Source of the DNA: Palsa-872 sp036495195
GTDB taxonomy: Bacteria > Chloroflexota > Dormibacteria > Dormibacterales > Dormibacteraceae
DNA length: 31,980 nucleotides
Direction: 5' to 3'
Assembly: GCA_036495195.1 (NCBI GenBank)
Contig: DASXNH010000203.1
Coordinates: 1-31,980 of the forward strand
The position numbers and the translations under genes are program-made. This document shows, one piece after another, positions 23,842 through 30,810 of this stretch (positions within the stretch are counted from its first letter, which is position 1; each line of letters opens with the position of its first letter). The notes beneath the pieces are model-generated. The model ran no database searches. It was not told where the DNA came from and saw nothing but the letters and a program-made list of their open reading frames with translations.

Positions 23842-24870
23842 GCGGGCACCATACCCGGCATTCACCACGTCACCTGCATCACGGGGGACGTACAGAAATG
23901 CGTCGACTTCTATGTCAGCGTGCTGGGATTGCGCTTCATCAAGAAGAGCATCAACCAGGACATGCCCGACACCTACCACATCTACTTCGGCGACTATGTC
24001 GGCTCACCCGGCACGGCGATGACTTTCTTCGGATGGCCCACCTGGCCGAAACGGAAGGCGGGAAGCGGGCAGGTCACAACCGTGTCTTTCTCGGTGCCGC
24101 CAGGATCCCTGGACTTCTGGCAGGTTCGGCTCCGCAAGCTTGGCGTGGAGGCCGGGGCAGCGAGCTGGTTTGGCACCGACGCCCTGGTGGTGACCGACCC
24201 CGACGGAATCAGGCTCGAGCTCGTCGCGCAAGCCTCACATCAACCATGGGTGCCATGGCCTGACGGGCCCGTGGGCGCCGATCACGCCATCCGAGGTTTT
24301 CATTCGGTGACGATGACGATTGCGGAAACCGCTGAAACATTCGACCTCCTGACGAAAACGATGGGCTTTCGGAAGGCCGGCCAGGAAGGGCAACGCACAC
24401 GATTTGAGATGGATGCGGGCGGGCCGCATTCGACGGTCGATGTGATTGCGTCGCCAGAGGGCCCGGTTGGGGAAGAGTCAGTGGGCACGGTCCACCACGT
24501 CGCGTGGAGGTCACCCGACGCGGCAGACCAGCTGGCATGGCGCGAGGCCTTGGTCAAGGCGGGGCGCAATGTGACACCGGTGATCGACCGGTACTACTTC
24601 AAGTCGATCTATTCGCGTGAGCCAGGCGGAGTCCTCTTCGAGATCGCGACGGATGGTCCCGGATTCAAGGTCGATGAGACGGTCGAGTCCCTGGGATCGT
24701 CGCTGAGCCTGCCGCCCTGGTTCCAGGTGCGCCGCGACAGGCTGGATGAAACGCTACCGCCCATCGTCGTACCGACCACGGCGACGACTGGCGCGGGGCA
24801 CAGGGGGGTGCGTCCGGATCTGGCCCCGCCAGGCCGGGCGCCACAGGGGGGGCGTCCCCCCTCAAACTGA
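23839..24870 (+). CDS. Ring-cleaving dioxygenase, two VOC domains (MhqO/LinE-like)
   Basis: A 343-residue glyoxalase-superfamily protein with two vicinal-oxygen-chelate domains. The first opens with GIHHVTCITGDVQKCVDFY and includes TYHIYFGDYVGSPGTAMTFF; the second holds TVHHVAWR. Likely Fe(II) ligands are His in the first motif (His9 or 10), His in the second (219 or 220) and Glu268 (VLFEIATDG). The pattern is that of hydroquinone-specific extradiol dioxygenases (B. subtilis MhqO/MhqE, LinE-like). The start is CTG, as described separately. The C-terminal 35 residues, rich in Pro and Gly, look non-homologous and are encoded by G/C runs. Confidence 0.87.
   Translation: MAGTIPGIHHVTCITGDVQKCVDFYVSVLGLRFIKKSINQDMPDTYHIYFGDYVGSPGTAMTFFGWPTWPKRKAGSGQVTTVSFSVPPGSLDFWQVRLRKLGVEAGAASWFGTDALVVTDPDGIRLELVAQASHQPWVPWPDGPVGADHAIRGFHSVTMTIAETAETFDLLTKTMGFRKAGQEGQRTRFEMDAGGPHSTVDVIASPEGPVGEESVGTVHHVAWRSPDAADQLAWREALVKAGRNVTPVIDRYYFKSIYSREPGGVLFEIATDGPGFKVDETVESLGSSLSLPPWFQVRRDRLDETLPPIVVPTTATTGAGHRGVRPDLAPPGRAPQGGRPPSN
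24799..24862 (+). repeat. G-run direct repeat and hairpin in the dioxygenase 3' end
   Basis: CACAGGGGGGTGCGTCC (24799-24815) and CACAGGGGGGGCGTCC (24842-24857) are near copies 43 bases apart. The second also forms a 7-bp hairpin, AGGGGGG (24845-24851) with CCCCCCT (24856-24862) and a GCGT loop, 5 bases before the stop codon. It could be a small dispersed repeat or a transcript-end structure; there is no T-run. Confidence 0.5.
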
Positions 24871-24922
24871 TGCGCACGATACGAGCGTGGTCGCAATCTC
24901 GCCTCAGGGAGGGGGTCAACTG

Positions 24923-25765
24923 ATGAGTACGGCAACGATCGCACCGGTCAATCCGATGGCGGCCGAAGGCAAGGAAACGGTCTTGAACGTGATGCGCCGC
25001 GACCGCGCCAAGTTCACCCGCATGGTCGAGGACCCGAAGAACTGGAATGTCATGACGCGCTGCACGGGCTGGGAAACCCGCGATCTGGTCGGTCACATGA
25101 TCGACGTCATGGAGGGTTATTTCAAGAACTGGGAGGCGGCCAAGGCGGGCAAGGACGGCACCGCCCTCGGCCTGCCTGTGATGGGGGAGACCCTGAACGA
25201 TCACGCACTCGAATTTCGCAAGCTGCCGCGCGAGGAGGCCCTCGCCCGCTTCAAGAAGGACGCACAGAAGCTCGATGAGATGCTCCAGGCGCTGACGCCG
25301 GAGGAATGGACGAGCTTCATGGTCTACCACCCATTCGCTGGACCCGTTCCGGCCGGCTTCTACGGCACTTTCCAGATCATGGACTACGGCGTCCACCCAT
25401 ACGACGTCGAGTACGGGCTGGGTAACAAGCTCGCCACTGTCGACGAGGCGTCAGCCGGTCTGATCCTGCCGTTCGCGTTCATCTTCTGGATGTATACAGT
25501 CGACCAGAAGGTGGCGGCTGGGGTCGATGCGCAGTATGGAATCGACGTCAGAGGCCCGTGGGGCGGTAAGTGGCGCGCCACGATCAAGGATGGCAAGTGG
25601 ACGTCGGAGCCCGAGACCCGCGGCTTCGAGGGTTGCGACGCGCTGTTCACCTACGACTCCGCGGCAGACGCGGTGCTCACGTTCTTCGGGCGCTTTCCAG
25701 GCGGTTCGGCGACTGGAGACCCCGAGGTCATCCACAAGGTCCGCCACCTCTTCTTCTCCTTCTAA
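24923..25765 (+). CDS. Maleylpyruvate isomerase-family (DinB/MDMPI fold) protein
   Basis: A 280-residue protein of the TIGR03083/MDMPI_N group, a four-helix DinB-like domain (residues about 20-180: TRCTGWETRDLVGHMIDVMEG, with a further His in GVHPYDVEYG) followed by an SCP2-like C-terminal region. Relatives are mycothiol-dependent maleylpyruvate isomerases, but most members have unknown roles, so the name states family and not function. The ATG at 24923 follows GAGGGGG at good spacing. It lies 52 bases after the dioxygenase on the same strand, consistent with aromatic ring metabolism. Confidence 0.82.
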   Translation: MSTATIAPVNPMAAEGKETVLNVMRRDRAKFTRMVEDPKNWNVMTRCTGWETRDLVGHMIDVMEGYFKNWEAAKAGKDGTALGLPVMGETLNDHALEFRKLPREEALARFKKDAQKLDEMLQALTPEEWTSFMVYHPFAGPVPAGFYGTFQIMDYGVHPYDVEYGLGNKLATVDEASAGLILPFAFIFWMYTVDQKVAAGVDAQYGIDVRGPWGGKWRATIKDGKWTSEPETRGFEGCDALFTYDSAADAVLTFFGRFPGGSATGDPEVIHKVRHLFFSF

Positions 25766-25776
25766 GCCTGATCAAC

Positions 25777-26355
25777 TTGTGGGCGGCGGCCCTCGATGGG
25801 CCGCCGCCATCACCGCCAAGCGGCCGGTTCGAGGTTCGCGAGCTCGACTCGGCCTGGGCGAACGTGGCCATGGAAGCGGAGTCCGGCCTCGTTCCAGGGC
25901 GCCTGGCCAGGGGCTCGAGGTGCTTTGGCGCCTGGGTCGGCCACGAGCTGGTGGGCTATGGCTGGTTGTCGACCAAGCCCGAATGGATCGGTGAGGTTGA
26001 GCTTGAGATAGCACCGGGGAAGGGCGACGCTTACATTTGGAACTGCGTGACCTTGGCTCGGCACCGACGAAAGGGAGTGTTTCGATCGCTCGTCACCGCG
26101 TTCGTCGTCCAGGCTCGGACCGAAGGCATGGCGAAGCTGTGGATCGCGTCAGCCGGCGACCTTGCGTCCAACACCTTGGAGTCGGCCGGGTTTGTGAAGG
26201 TGATGCGATTTGACACCGGATCGAGCCTTGGCTTCCGGTGGTTGCGGGCGCGGATGGTTGAGGGAGCCGGCGCGTCATTGCGCGCGGCCGCGGGAGAAGT
26301 CATCGCCATCAAACCAGGTCTATCGGTCAGGCGTGCCGCAAGACGAAGGCACTAG
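25777..26355 (+). CDS. GNAT-family N-acetyltransferase-like protein
   Basis: About 192 residues with a GNAT-type core: an opening strand FEVRELDSAW, a central CFGAWVGHELVGYGWL strand pair, then the acetyl-CoA loop in RHRRKGVFRSLVTAFVVQA and a closing SNTLESAGFVKVMRF. The substrate is unknown. The start is uncertain: no ATG or GTG lies near the domain start, so a TTG at 25777 is proposed; CTG at 25768 is an alternative. It follows the isomerase-family gene by 11 bases and precedes the DUF1304 gene by 5. Confidence 0.78.
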   Translation: MWAAALDGPPPSPPSGRFEVRELDSAWANVAMEAESGLVPGRLARGSRCFGAWVGHELVGYGWLSTKPEWIGEVELEIAPGKGDAYIWNCVTLARHRRKGVFRSLVTAFVVQARTEGMAKLWIASAGDLASNTLESAGFVKVMRFDTGSSLGFRWLRARMVEGAGASLRAAAGEVIAIKPGLSVRRAARRRH

Positions 26356-26360
26356 CACGG

Positions 26361-26747
26361 ATGGATGTGGTCGACCTGAATCTCGTTGCGGTCGCCGCCG
26401 CGGTGGCGGTTTTCCTCGTCGCGGTGCTGCACATCTACATCCTGGTTCTCGAGATGTTCTTGTGGCGGACGCCAATTGGACTGAGCAGCTTCGGGATGAC
26501 GCAGGAGGTAGCCGATTCGTCAGCCAAGCTCGCGGCCAACCAGGGCCTGTACAACGGCTTCCTCGCCGCGGGACTGCTGTGGGGCCTGTTCTTCTACGGC
26601 TTGGTGCCTGGACGAGCGATCCTGACCTTCTTCCTGGCTTGCGTAATCGTCGCGGGCCTCTATGGAGGAGCAACCGTCAACCGGCGGATCATTTTCATCC
26701 AATCCGTACCGGCGGCCATCGCGCTGCTCCTGGTCTGGTCGGCCTAA
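26361..26747 (+). CDS. DUF1304 membrane protein
   Basis: A 128-residue protein with four hydrophobic segments and the DUF1304 signature LAANQGLYNGFLAAGLLWG in the middle. The first segment contains His and Glu (VAVLHIYILVLEMFLW), both conserved in the family. The function is unknown. It ends 4 bases before the convergent maleylacetate reductase gene, leaving no room for a separate terminator. Confidence 0.9.
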   Translation: MDVVDLNLVAVAAAVAVFLVAVLHIYILVLEMFLWRTPIGLSSFGMTQEVADSSAKLAANQGLYNGFLAAGLLWGLFFYGLVPGRAILTFFLACVIVAGLYGGATVNRRIIFIQSVPAAIALLLVWSA

Positions 26748-26751
26748 GCGC

Positions 26752-27810
26752 CTACAGGGCCTCGAGGTAAATCCGAAGCAGGTCCGCGCTCGGATATTTG
26801 CCGCCAAGCTCGCTCGCCGCCCTTCGCAGCTCAGGCTCTCCAATCCCAAAGGCGGCGATATGTTGTGGCAGACCAAGCGACTTGATCAGGCGCTCGATGT
26901 CTGCGGCCGCGTCCCCCGATCCGGTGGCCTGCCCAAGCTTTGCCGCTCGCTCCGGCATCCTCTCGGCCAGGAACCGCAATACCGCGGGGAGGAGCAGACA
27001 GGAAGTCACCCCGTGTGGAATGCCGTGCCGCGCCCCGATCTGCTTGCCCATCACGTGGCTGAGGCCGCCGGCGGACTGCGCGGGCAGAGTAAACGTGAAC
27101 CAGGCCCCGAGCTGATTCTCGGTTCTCACGTCGACATCGGCCGGTGCAGCCATCGCGCGAGGCAGTGAAGCGAAGAGGCGCCTGATCCCTTCCAGAGCCA
27201 TGGTGTCCGAGAAGGGATGCTCGCCCTCGGCCAGGAATCCCTCGACGCCATGGTCGAGCGCACGAATCCCGGTCGACAACCAGAGGGCCATCGGCGTTGC
27301 GATCGTCAGCTCGGCGTCGTAGATCACCGTATCGAGCAGCAACCGCACATCGCGCATGCCGGCCTTGTCGCCGGCATCATTGGTGAAGCCCGCCCCACCC
27401 GCGAGCTCGGCAACCGACAGCGTGGTGGGGATGGCAACGTGCGGAAGGCCTCGATAAGCGAGACCGCGCCGGTCGGCCAGCTTGACCGCCACGATCTTTG
27501 CGGCATCGATGGCGCTGCCCCCCCCGAAGCTCAAGACCCCGTCCACACCAGCCTCGGTCGCCTGCTCGAGGGCGGCATCGATCTCGGTTTGCGGCGCGTG
27601 CTGGCTGATCACCGCGGTGGCCGGCGCTTCGCCCTCGTCAAGGGCGCCACGAACCTTCTCGATCAGCTTGCCCTCGGCGAGCAGCGATCGATTCGTGAAA
27701 AAGGCAACGCGGTTCATCTGTAAACGCTTTAGCTCAGGCGCCAGCTGGGTGAGTGCACCAGGCCCCCAGTGGATGGAGCGCGGGTTGGCGTATCCGAAGG
27801 CCCAGGGCAT
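26752..27810 (-). CDS. Maleylacetate reductase-like iron-containing alcohol dehydrogenase
   Basis: A 352-residue group III dehydrogenase that would reduce maleylacetate to beta-ketoadipate with NAD(P)H. Seen: FGGGSAIDAAK (nucleotide site), PTTLSVAE, then TGIRALDHGVEGF and the His-bearing LSHVMGKQIGARHGIPHG. The length and the Ser/Thr-rich PTTLS segment fit maleylacetate reductases better than glycerol or 1,3-propanediol dehydrogenases. The start ATG at 27810 suits the conserved opening AFGYANPRSIHWGPG. It is divergent from the esterase gene by only 22 bases. Maleylacetate is the product expected downstream of an MhqO-like dioxygenase, so a shared pathway is likely. Confidence 0.85.
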   Translation of the reverse strand: MPWAFGYANPRSIHWGPGALTQLAPELKRLQMNRVAFFTNRSLLAEGKLIEKVRGALDEGEAPATAVISQHAPQTEIDAALEQATEAGVDGVLSFGGGSAIDAAKIVAVKLADRRGLAYRGLPHVAIPTTLSVAELAGGAGFTNDAGDKAGMRDVRLLLDTVIYDAELTIATPMALWLSTGIRALDHGVEGFLAEGEHPFSDTMALEGIRRLFASLPRAMAAPADVDVRTENQLGAWFTFTLPAQSAGGLSHVMGKQIGARHGIPHGVTSCLLLPAVLRFLAERMPERAAKLGQATGSGDAAADIERLIKSLGLPQHIAAFGIGEPELRRAASELGGKYPSADLLRIYLEAL

Positions 27811-27832
27811 AGCGCCGTCATAGTACGTATCA
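27811..27832. promoter_or_regulatory. Very compact divergent promoter region
   Basis: Twenty-two bases separate the reductase ATG from the esterase GTG. CATAGT (27819-27824) or TAGTAC (27821-27826) could serve as a -10 box for the esterase, and TACTAT on the minus strand (27825-27820) for the reductase. All would start RNA at or next to the start codon, so both genes may be leaderless. Confidence 0.35.
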
Positions 27833-28468
27833 GTGAGCGGTCCACATCAGGGTCAACCGGTGCTCGAGGCGGGCGATGCGCTGGCCACAGCCCGCGCCGC
27901 CATGATCCTGGTCCACGGGCGTGGGGCCAGCGCGGCCGACATCATGACTCTCGGCGCCGAGTTGATGCACCCCGGCGTCGCATACCTCGCTCCTCAGGCC
28001 GCGGGCAACGTTTGGTATCCGAACCCGTTCACGGCGCCGATGGAGAGCAACGAGCCGTACCTGAGCTCTGCCCTGGAGGTCCTGGCAGCGCTCCTGGCCA
28101 CGGTCGAAAAGTCGGTTCCAGCGAATCGGGTCATCCTGCTCGGCTTCTCGCAGGGCGCCTGCCTGACCCTGGAGTTCGCGGCGCGCCACGCTCGCCGCTA
28201 CGGCGGCGTGGTGGGCCTCAGCGGAGGCTTGATCGGGCCCGATGGCACGCCACGGGACTATCCGGGAAGCTTCGACGGAACTCCCGCCTTTCTGGGCTGC
28301 AGCGACGTCGACCCACACATTCGCAAGGATCGGGTGCTCGAGGCGGCCGAGGTGTACAGGCGCATGGGCGCCAACGTGACTGCGAACCTTTACCCCGGCT
28401 TGGGCCATACGGTCAACGCCGACGAGATCGAGATCGCCAGGGGGATCGTCGCAGCGGCCGCAAGCTGA
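27833..28468 (+). CDS. Phospholipase/carboxylesterase-family hydrolase (MhqD-like)
   Basis: A 211-residue alpha/beta hydrolase of the YpfH/MhqD group. The nucleophile Ser106 is in GFSQG, the acid is Asp158 or Asp160 (SDVDPHI) and the base is His192 (GLGHTV). The oxyanion segment is ILVHGRGASA. In B. subtilis such a hydrolase is co-regulated with quinone-responsive dioxygenases; the natural ester is unknown. The start is GTG at 27833, which gives the family's normal N-terminus GPHQGQPVLEAG; there is no ribosome site. Confidence 0.88.
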   Translation: MSGPHQGQPVLEAGDALATARAAMILVHGRGASAADIMTLGAELMHPGVAYLAPQAAGNVWYPNPFTAPMESNEPYLSSALEVLAALLATVEKSVPANRVILLGFSQGACLTLEFAARHARRYGGVVGLSGGLIGPDGTPRDYPGSFDGTPAFLGCSDVDPHIRKDRVLEAAEVYRRMGANVTANLYPGLGHTVNADEIEIARGIVAAAAS

Positions 28469-28496
28469 ATGCAATCTGCCTCGTCAGTGTGCGTTC

Positions 28497-28931
28497 GTGG
28501 TCCGAACAAGCGTTGCATTACTCCTTCTCGTAGTGGCGATGGCGTGCGGAGGTACCTCGGCCGTCCCGTCCCCAGCGCCTCATGCCACGTTCACCATGGT
28601 TGCCATGAACGGCAGCGGCGTGACGGGCACGGGTCAGGTCTCCAAGGGCACCGGCAGATTCACCGTTTCGATCCAGGTCAAGGGGCTGCTACCCAACTCG
28701 TCACACATCTCACACGTTCACATCGGTAGCTGCGCCAAGCCAGGCAATGTCGCCTATGCGCTGCTCGAGGTCGTTGCCGATGCGTCGGGCAACGCCACGG
28801 CGACCAGCACCGTCCCGGAGTACTACTCGATGCCGAGCACCGGATGGTATGTCAACGTGCACAAGGGGCCGGATCTGACAGAGGCCGACTACGCGCCGAG
28901 TGTGGCCTGCGGAGACCTGCCGGCGTTCTAG
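28497..28931 (+). CDS. Secreted lipoprotein with CHRD/SOD-like domain
   Basis: A 144-residue exported protein. The N-terminus has Arg, a hydrophobic stretch VALLLLVVAM and then AC, a likely lipobox, followed by Ser/Pro. The rest is one beta-rich domain with HISHVHIGSCAKPGNVAYALL, recalling CHRD and Cu/Zn-superoxide-dismutase-like folds, and a second Cys (VACGDLP) near the end that could pair with the first. No catalytic role can be assigned; copper binding by the HxH is possible but unproven. The start is GTG at 28497, 28 bases after the esterase. Confidence 0.68.
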   Translation: MVRTSVALLLLVVAMACGGTSAVPSPAPHATFTMVAMNGSGVTGTGQVSKGTGRFTVSIQVKGLLPNSSHISHVHIGSCAKPGNVAYALLEVVADASGNATATSTVPEYYSMPSTGWYVNVHKGPDLTEADYAPSVACGDLPAF

Positions 28932-28936
28932 CGGGC

Positions 28937-29263
28937 TTACTCCGCGACCTCTTCCTCGGCCTTCTCGCCGGCTTCGCCCAGCTTGACGATGTCGCCCGTC
29001 TGGAAGAGAACCCGCTTCAGAACCGCCTGCAGCTTGGGTTTGCGCCGTGAGAGGTACTCGAGCGCCATGGCGAAATGCTTGAACTCCTCCGACTGGGCGT
29101 TCTCCATGATCGCTTTGGCCTGAGCGTCCTTTTCGAGCGAGATTCGCTGCTCGTACCAGCCGATCGCTTCCGCCTCTTCCTGCAGCGAGGTGACGATCCG
29201 AGCAAAAGTCCGGACCTGCTGTGATAGCTCACCTGCGGGTTCGTGGTATTGGTCTGACCCCAT
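28937..29263 (-). CDS. Encapsulated-ferritin-like (EncFtn) protein
   Basis: A 108-residue two-helix ferritin-like protein. The EncFtn residues of Rhodospirillum rubrum appear with a constant offset of 2: ferroxidase ligands Glu30, Glu60 and His63, entry-site Glu29 and Glu32, and Trp36-Tyr37 (EEAEAIGWYEQR, then SEEFKH). EncFtn forms a ring of dimers that oxidises Fe(II) and normally works inside an encapsulin shell. This protein ends in an acidic tail (GEKAEEEVAE) with no recognisable encapsulin-targeting peptide, and no encapsulin gene is in the window. GGAG and GAGAGG sequences precede the ATG. It is a single gene, convergent with the lipoprotein gene 5 bases away. Confidence 0.85.
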   Translation of the reverse strand: MGSDQYHEPAGELSQQVRTFARIVTSLQEEAEAIGWYEQRISLEKDAQAKAIMENAQSEEFKHFAMALEYLSRRKPKLQAVLKRVLFQTGDIVKLGEAGEKAEEEVAE

Positions 29264-29373
29264 GTTTCCTCTCTCCTTGTTCGCGATCCGGCGCCCCAGT
29301 CGATCTTAGCGGTGGGCGAGAGTGAGTAGAACTGGCAGGGCTGCCCGTTTTTCAATCGACTAGCCGGACATCT

Positions 29374-29387
29374 CCGCCGCAAGGCGG
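29374..29387 (+). other. Small hairpin in the leader of the GlsB/YeaQ gene
   Basis: CCGCC (29374-29378), a GCAA tetraloop and GGCGG (29383-29387) form a short stable stem just before the ribosome site GGAGG (29394-29398). It may stabilise the leader; it is too small to claim a riboswitch. Confidence 0.35.
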
Positions 29388-29405
29388 TCAATCGGAGGAT
29401 TGAGC

Positions 29406-29672
29406 GTGGGACTTGGAGCAATCGTCGTTTGGATCATCGTCGGCCTGATCGCTGGCTTCCTGGCCAGCAAGGTTGTCTCAGGGCATGGCCTGGGCCTTCT
29501 GTGGGACATCGTGGTCGGTATTCTCGGCGCGTTCGTGGGTGGCTGGCTCGCGAGCCTTCTCGGTTTCGCGGTAACCAACATCCTCGTCCAGATCGTGGTC
29601 GCCTTTATCGGCGCTGTCATCTTGCTGATCATCTTCCGCGCTGTCGCGGGCCGCAGCAGGATGCACGCGTAA
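29406..29672 (+). CDS. GlsB/YeaQ/YmgE-family small membrane protein
   Basis: An 88-residue protein with three hydrophobic Gly-rich segments and the family pattern WIIVGLIAGFLASKVV, then GLLWDIVVGILGAFVGGWL. These proteins, also called transglycosylase-associated, are general stress-linked membrane proteins of unknown mechanism. GTG at 29406 is preferred because GGAGG ends 7 bases upstream; TTG at 29400 would be too close to it. A strong terminator follows, so it is probably a single-gene transcript. Confidence 0.9.
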   Translation: MGLGAIVVWIIVGLIAGFLASKVVSGHGLGLLWDIVVGILGAFVGGWLASLLGFAVTNILVQIVVAFIGAVILLIIFRAVAGRSRMHA

Positions 29673-29692
29673 GCCACAAAGCATTCGAAAAG

Positions 29693-29723
29693 GGCCTCGC
29701 GGGTAACCGCGAGGCCTTTTTTT
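29693..29723 (+). terminator. Intrinsic terminator after the GlsB/YeaQ gene
   Basis: A perfect 10-bp GC-rich stem (GGCCTCGCGG at 29693-29702 with 29707-29716) and a GTAA loop are followed by seven T (29717-29723). It is the clearest intrinsic terminator in the window. Confidence 0.92.
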
Positions 29724-29742
29724 GGTCGTAGGCTGGCATCTC

Positions 29743-30297
29743 ATGGACCGGGTCGATCTCGTGGCGCTGCTTCGGAACGGCGTTGCTCTGAATCGTGGGC
29801 GTTGGGCCGATCTCGGCGCGGGCGACGGAGCCTTCACCCTGGCCCTGGCGGACCTCCTCGGTCCGAGCGCCCAAATCACCGCAGTCGATCGTGACGCAGA
29901 GTCGTTGAGACGCCTGACCTCCGCCATCCGCAGAAATCCTGCGCCGGCGCGGATTGAGACCGTGGTCGCCGATTTCACCCGCCCGCTGCATCTTTCGGCT
30001 CTCGACGGCGTGCTGATGGCCAACTCGCTGCACTTCGTTCGCGACAAGGCGCCAATCCTGGCGTCCGTCCACGCGATGCTGCGGCCAGGCGGCACCTTGA
30101 TCGTGGTCGAGTACGAGACCGACAGCGGCAACGCGTGGGTCCCGCACCCCTTCTCGTTCGGCACCTGGGAGAGGCTGGCCGCCGCTGCCGGATTTGAGCA
30201 AGCCCGCCTGCTGCACCGACATCCCAGCCGTCATTTCGGATCGATGTACTCAGCCGGTGGTAACAAGCCTCTTGCGTCTCAGTCCGTTACGGAGTAA
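29743..30297 (+). CDS. Class I SAM-dependent methyltransferase
   Basis: A 184-residue methyltransferase. Motif I is ADLGAGDGAFTLALA, followed by the acidic ITAVDRD, then VVADFTRPL, and LRPGGTLIVVEYE before the C-terminal part. The substrate is unknown. The ATG at 29743 is used, because the frame upstream of it falls in the terminator. It is followed after 10 bases by a gene of unknown function on the same strand. Confidence 0.88.
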   Translation: MDRVDLVALLRNGVALNRGRWADLGAGDGAFTLALADLLGPSAQITAVDRDAESLRRLTSAIRRNPAPARIETVVADFTRPLHLSALDGVLMANSLHFVRDKAPILASVHAMLRPGGTLIVVEYETDSGNAWVPHPFSFGTWERLAAAAGFEQARLLHRHPSRHFGSMYSAGGNKPLASQSVTE

Positions 30298-30307
30298 TCT
30301 TGTAAGC

Positions 30308-30748
30308 ATGGATGAGAAAGAGCTCGGATCGATCAAAGGTTGGTTTGCCGGAAGACTCCCAGACGGCTGGTTCACGGGGGTGGAGGTCAGCATCGAGGAT
30401 GACCAGATCGTGGTCCTTGGCTCCTTGCCCGACGTGGGCGCAGCGGCAGGTTCGACGCCAGAGGAGAAGGAAGGCGCGGCCGCCGGCCGCATCGCGCGGT
30501 TCCGGGAGGAGACTCGCGGCCCACGCATCGGCATCGCCCAGGAGGCCGAGGAGCGTTTCCACAAGTTCGTGACCTGGGGCGCGAAGCTTGGCGGCGTGAC
30601 CAAGCGGTTCAACCCAGGCGGCGGCGGCGGCGGGCGTTCGGAGAGCAACCGTCGCGTGATGATCGGACGCTGGATGCGCTCGAGAGGACGGCATTCGGGA
30701 CAGCACGCCGCCTCCCGCACCACGTCAAGCGAATCTCAGGTCTTCTAA
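30308..30748 (+). CDS. Conserved protein of unknown function
   Basis: A 146-residue soluble, charged protein. It opens with GWFAGRLPDGWFTGVEVSIEDDQIVVLGSLP, then has a helix rich in Arg and Glu (AAGRIARFREETRGPRIGIAQEAEERFHKFVTWGAK), a short hexaglycine stretch, and a basic Ser-rich tail. Similar openings and RFREETR helices occur, to my recollection, in actinobacterial hypothetical proteins, but no function is known. The ATG at 30308 sits 10 bases after the methyltransferase stop, so the two may share a transcript. Confidence 0.7.
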   Translation: MDEKELGSIKGWFAGRLPDGWFTGVEVSIEDDQIVVLGSLPDVGAAAGSTPEEKEGAAAGRIARFREETRGPRIGIAQEAEERFHKFVTWGAKLGGVTKRFNPGGGGGGRSESNRRVMIGRWMRSRGRHSGQHAASRTTSSESQVF

Positions 30749-30810
30749 CCGACCGACGCGGCGCGGCCCAACTGGGTTCGCGCCGGGTCGGTAAGCTGCC
30801 CGGTAGATAG

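Noticed and set aside
24665..25396. A 243-codon minus-strand frame opposite the dioxygenase end and the isomerase-family gene
   Set aside because: Both plus-strand genes are supported by family motifs; the mirror frame has none.
28937..29263. Rubrerythrin or DPS instead of EncFtn
   Set aside because: The protein is too short for a four-helix ferritin, and its residues match the EncFtn pattern at constant offset.
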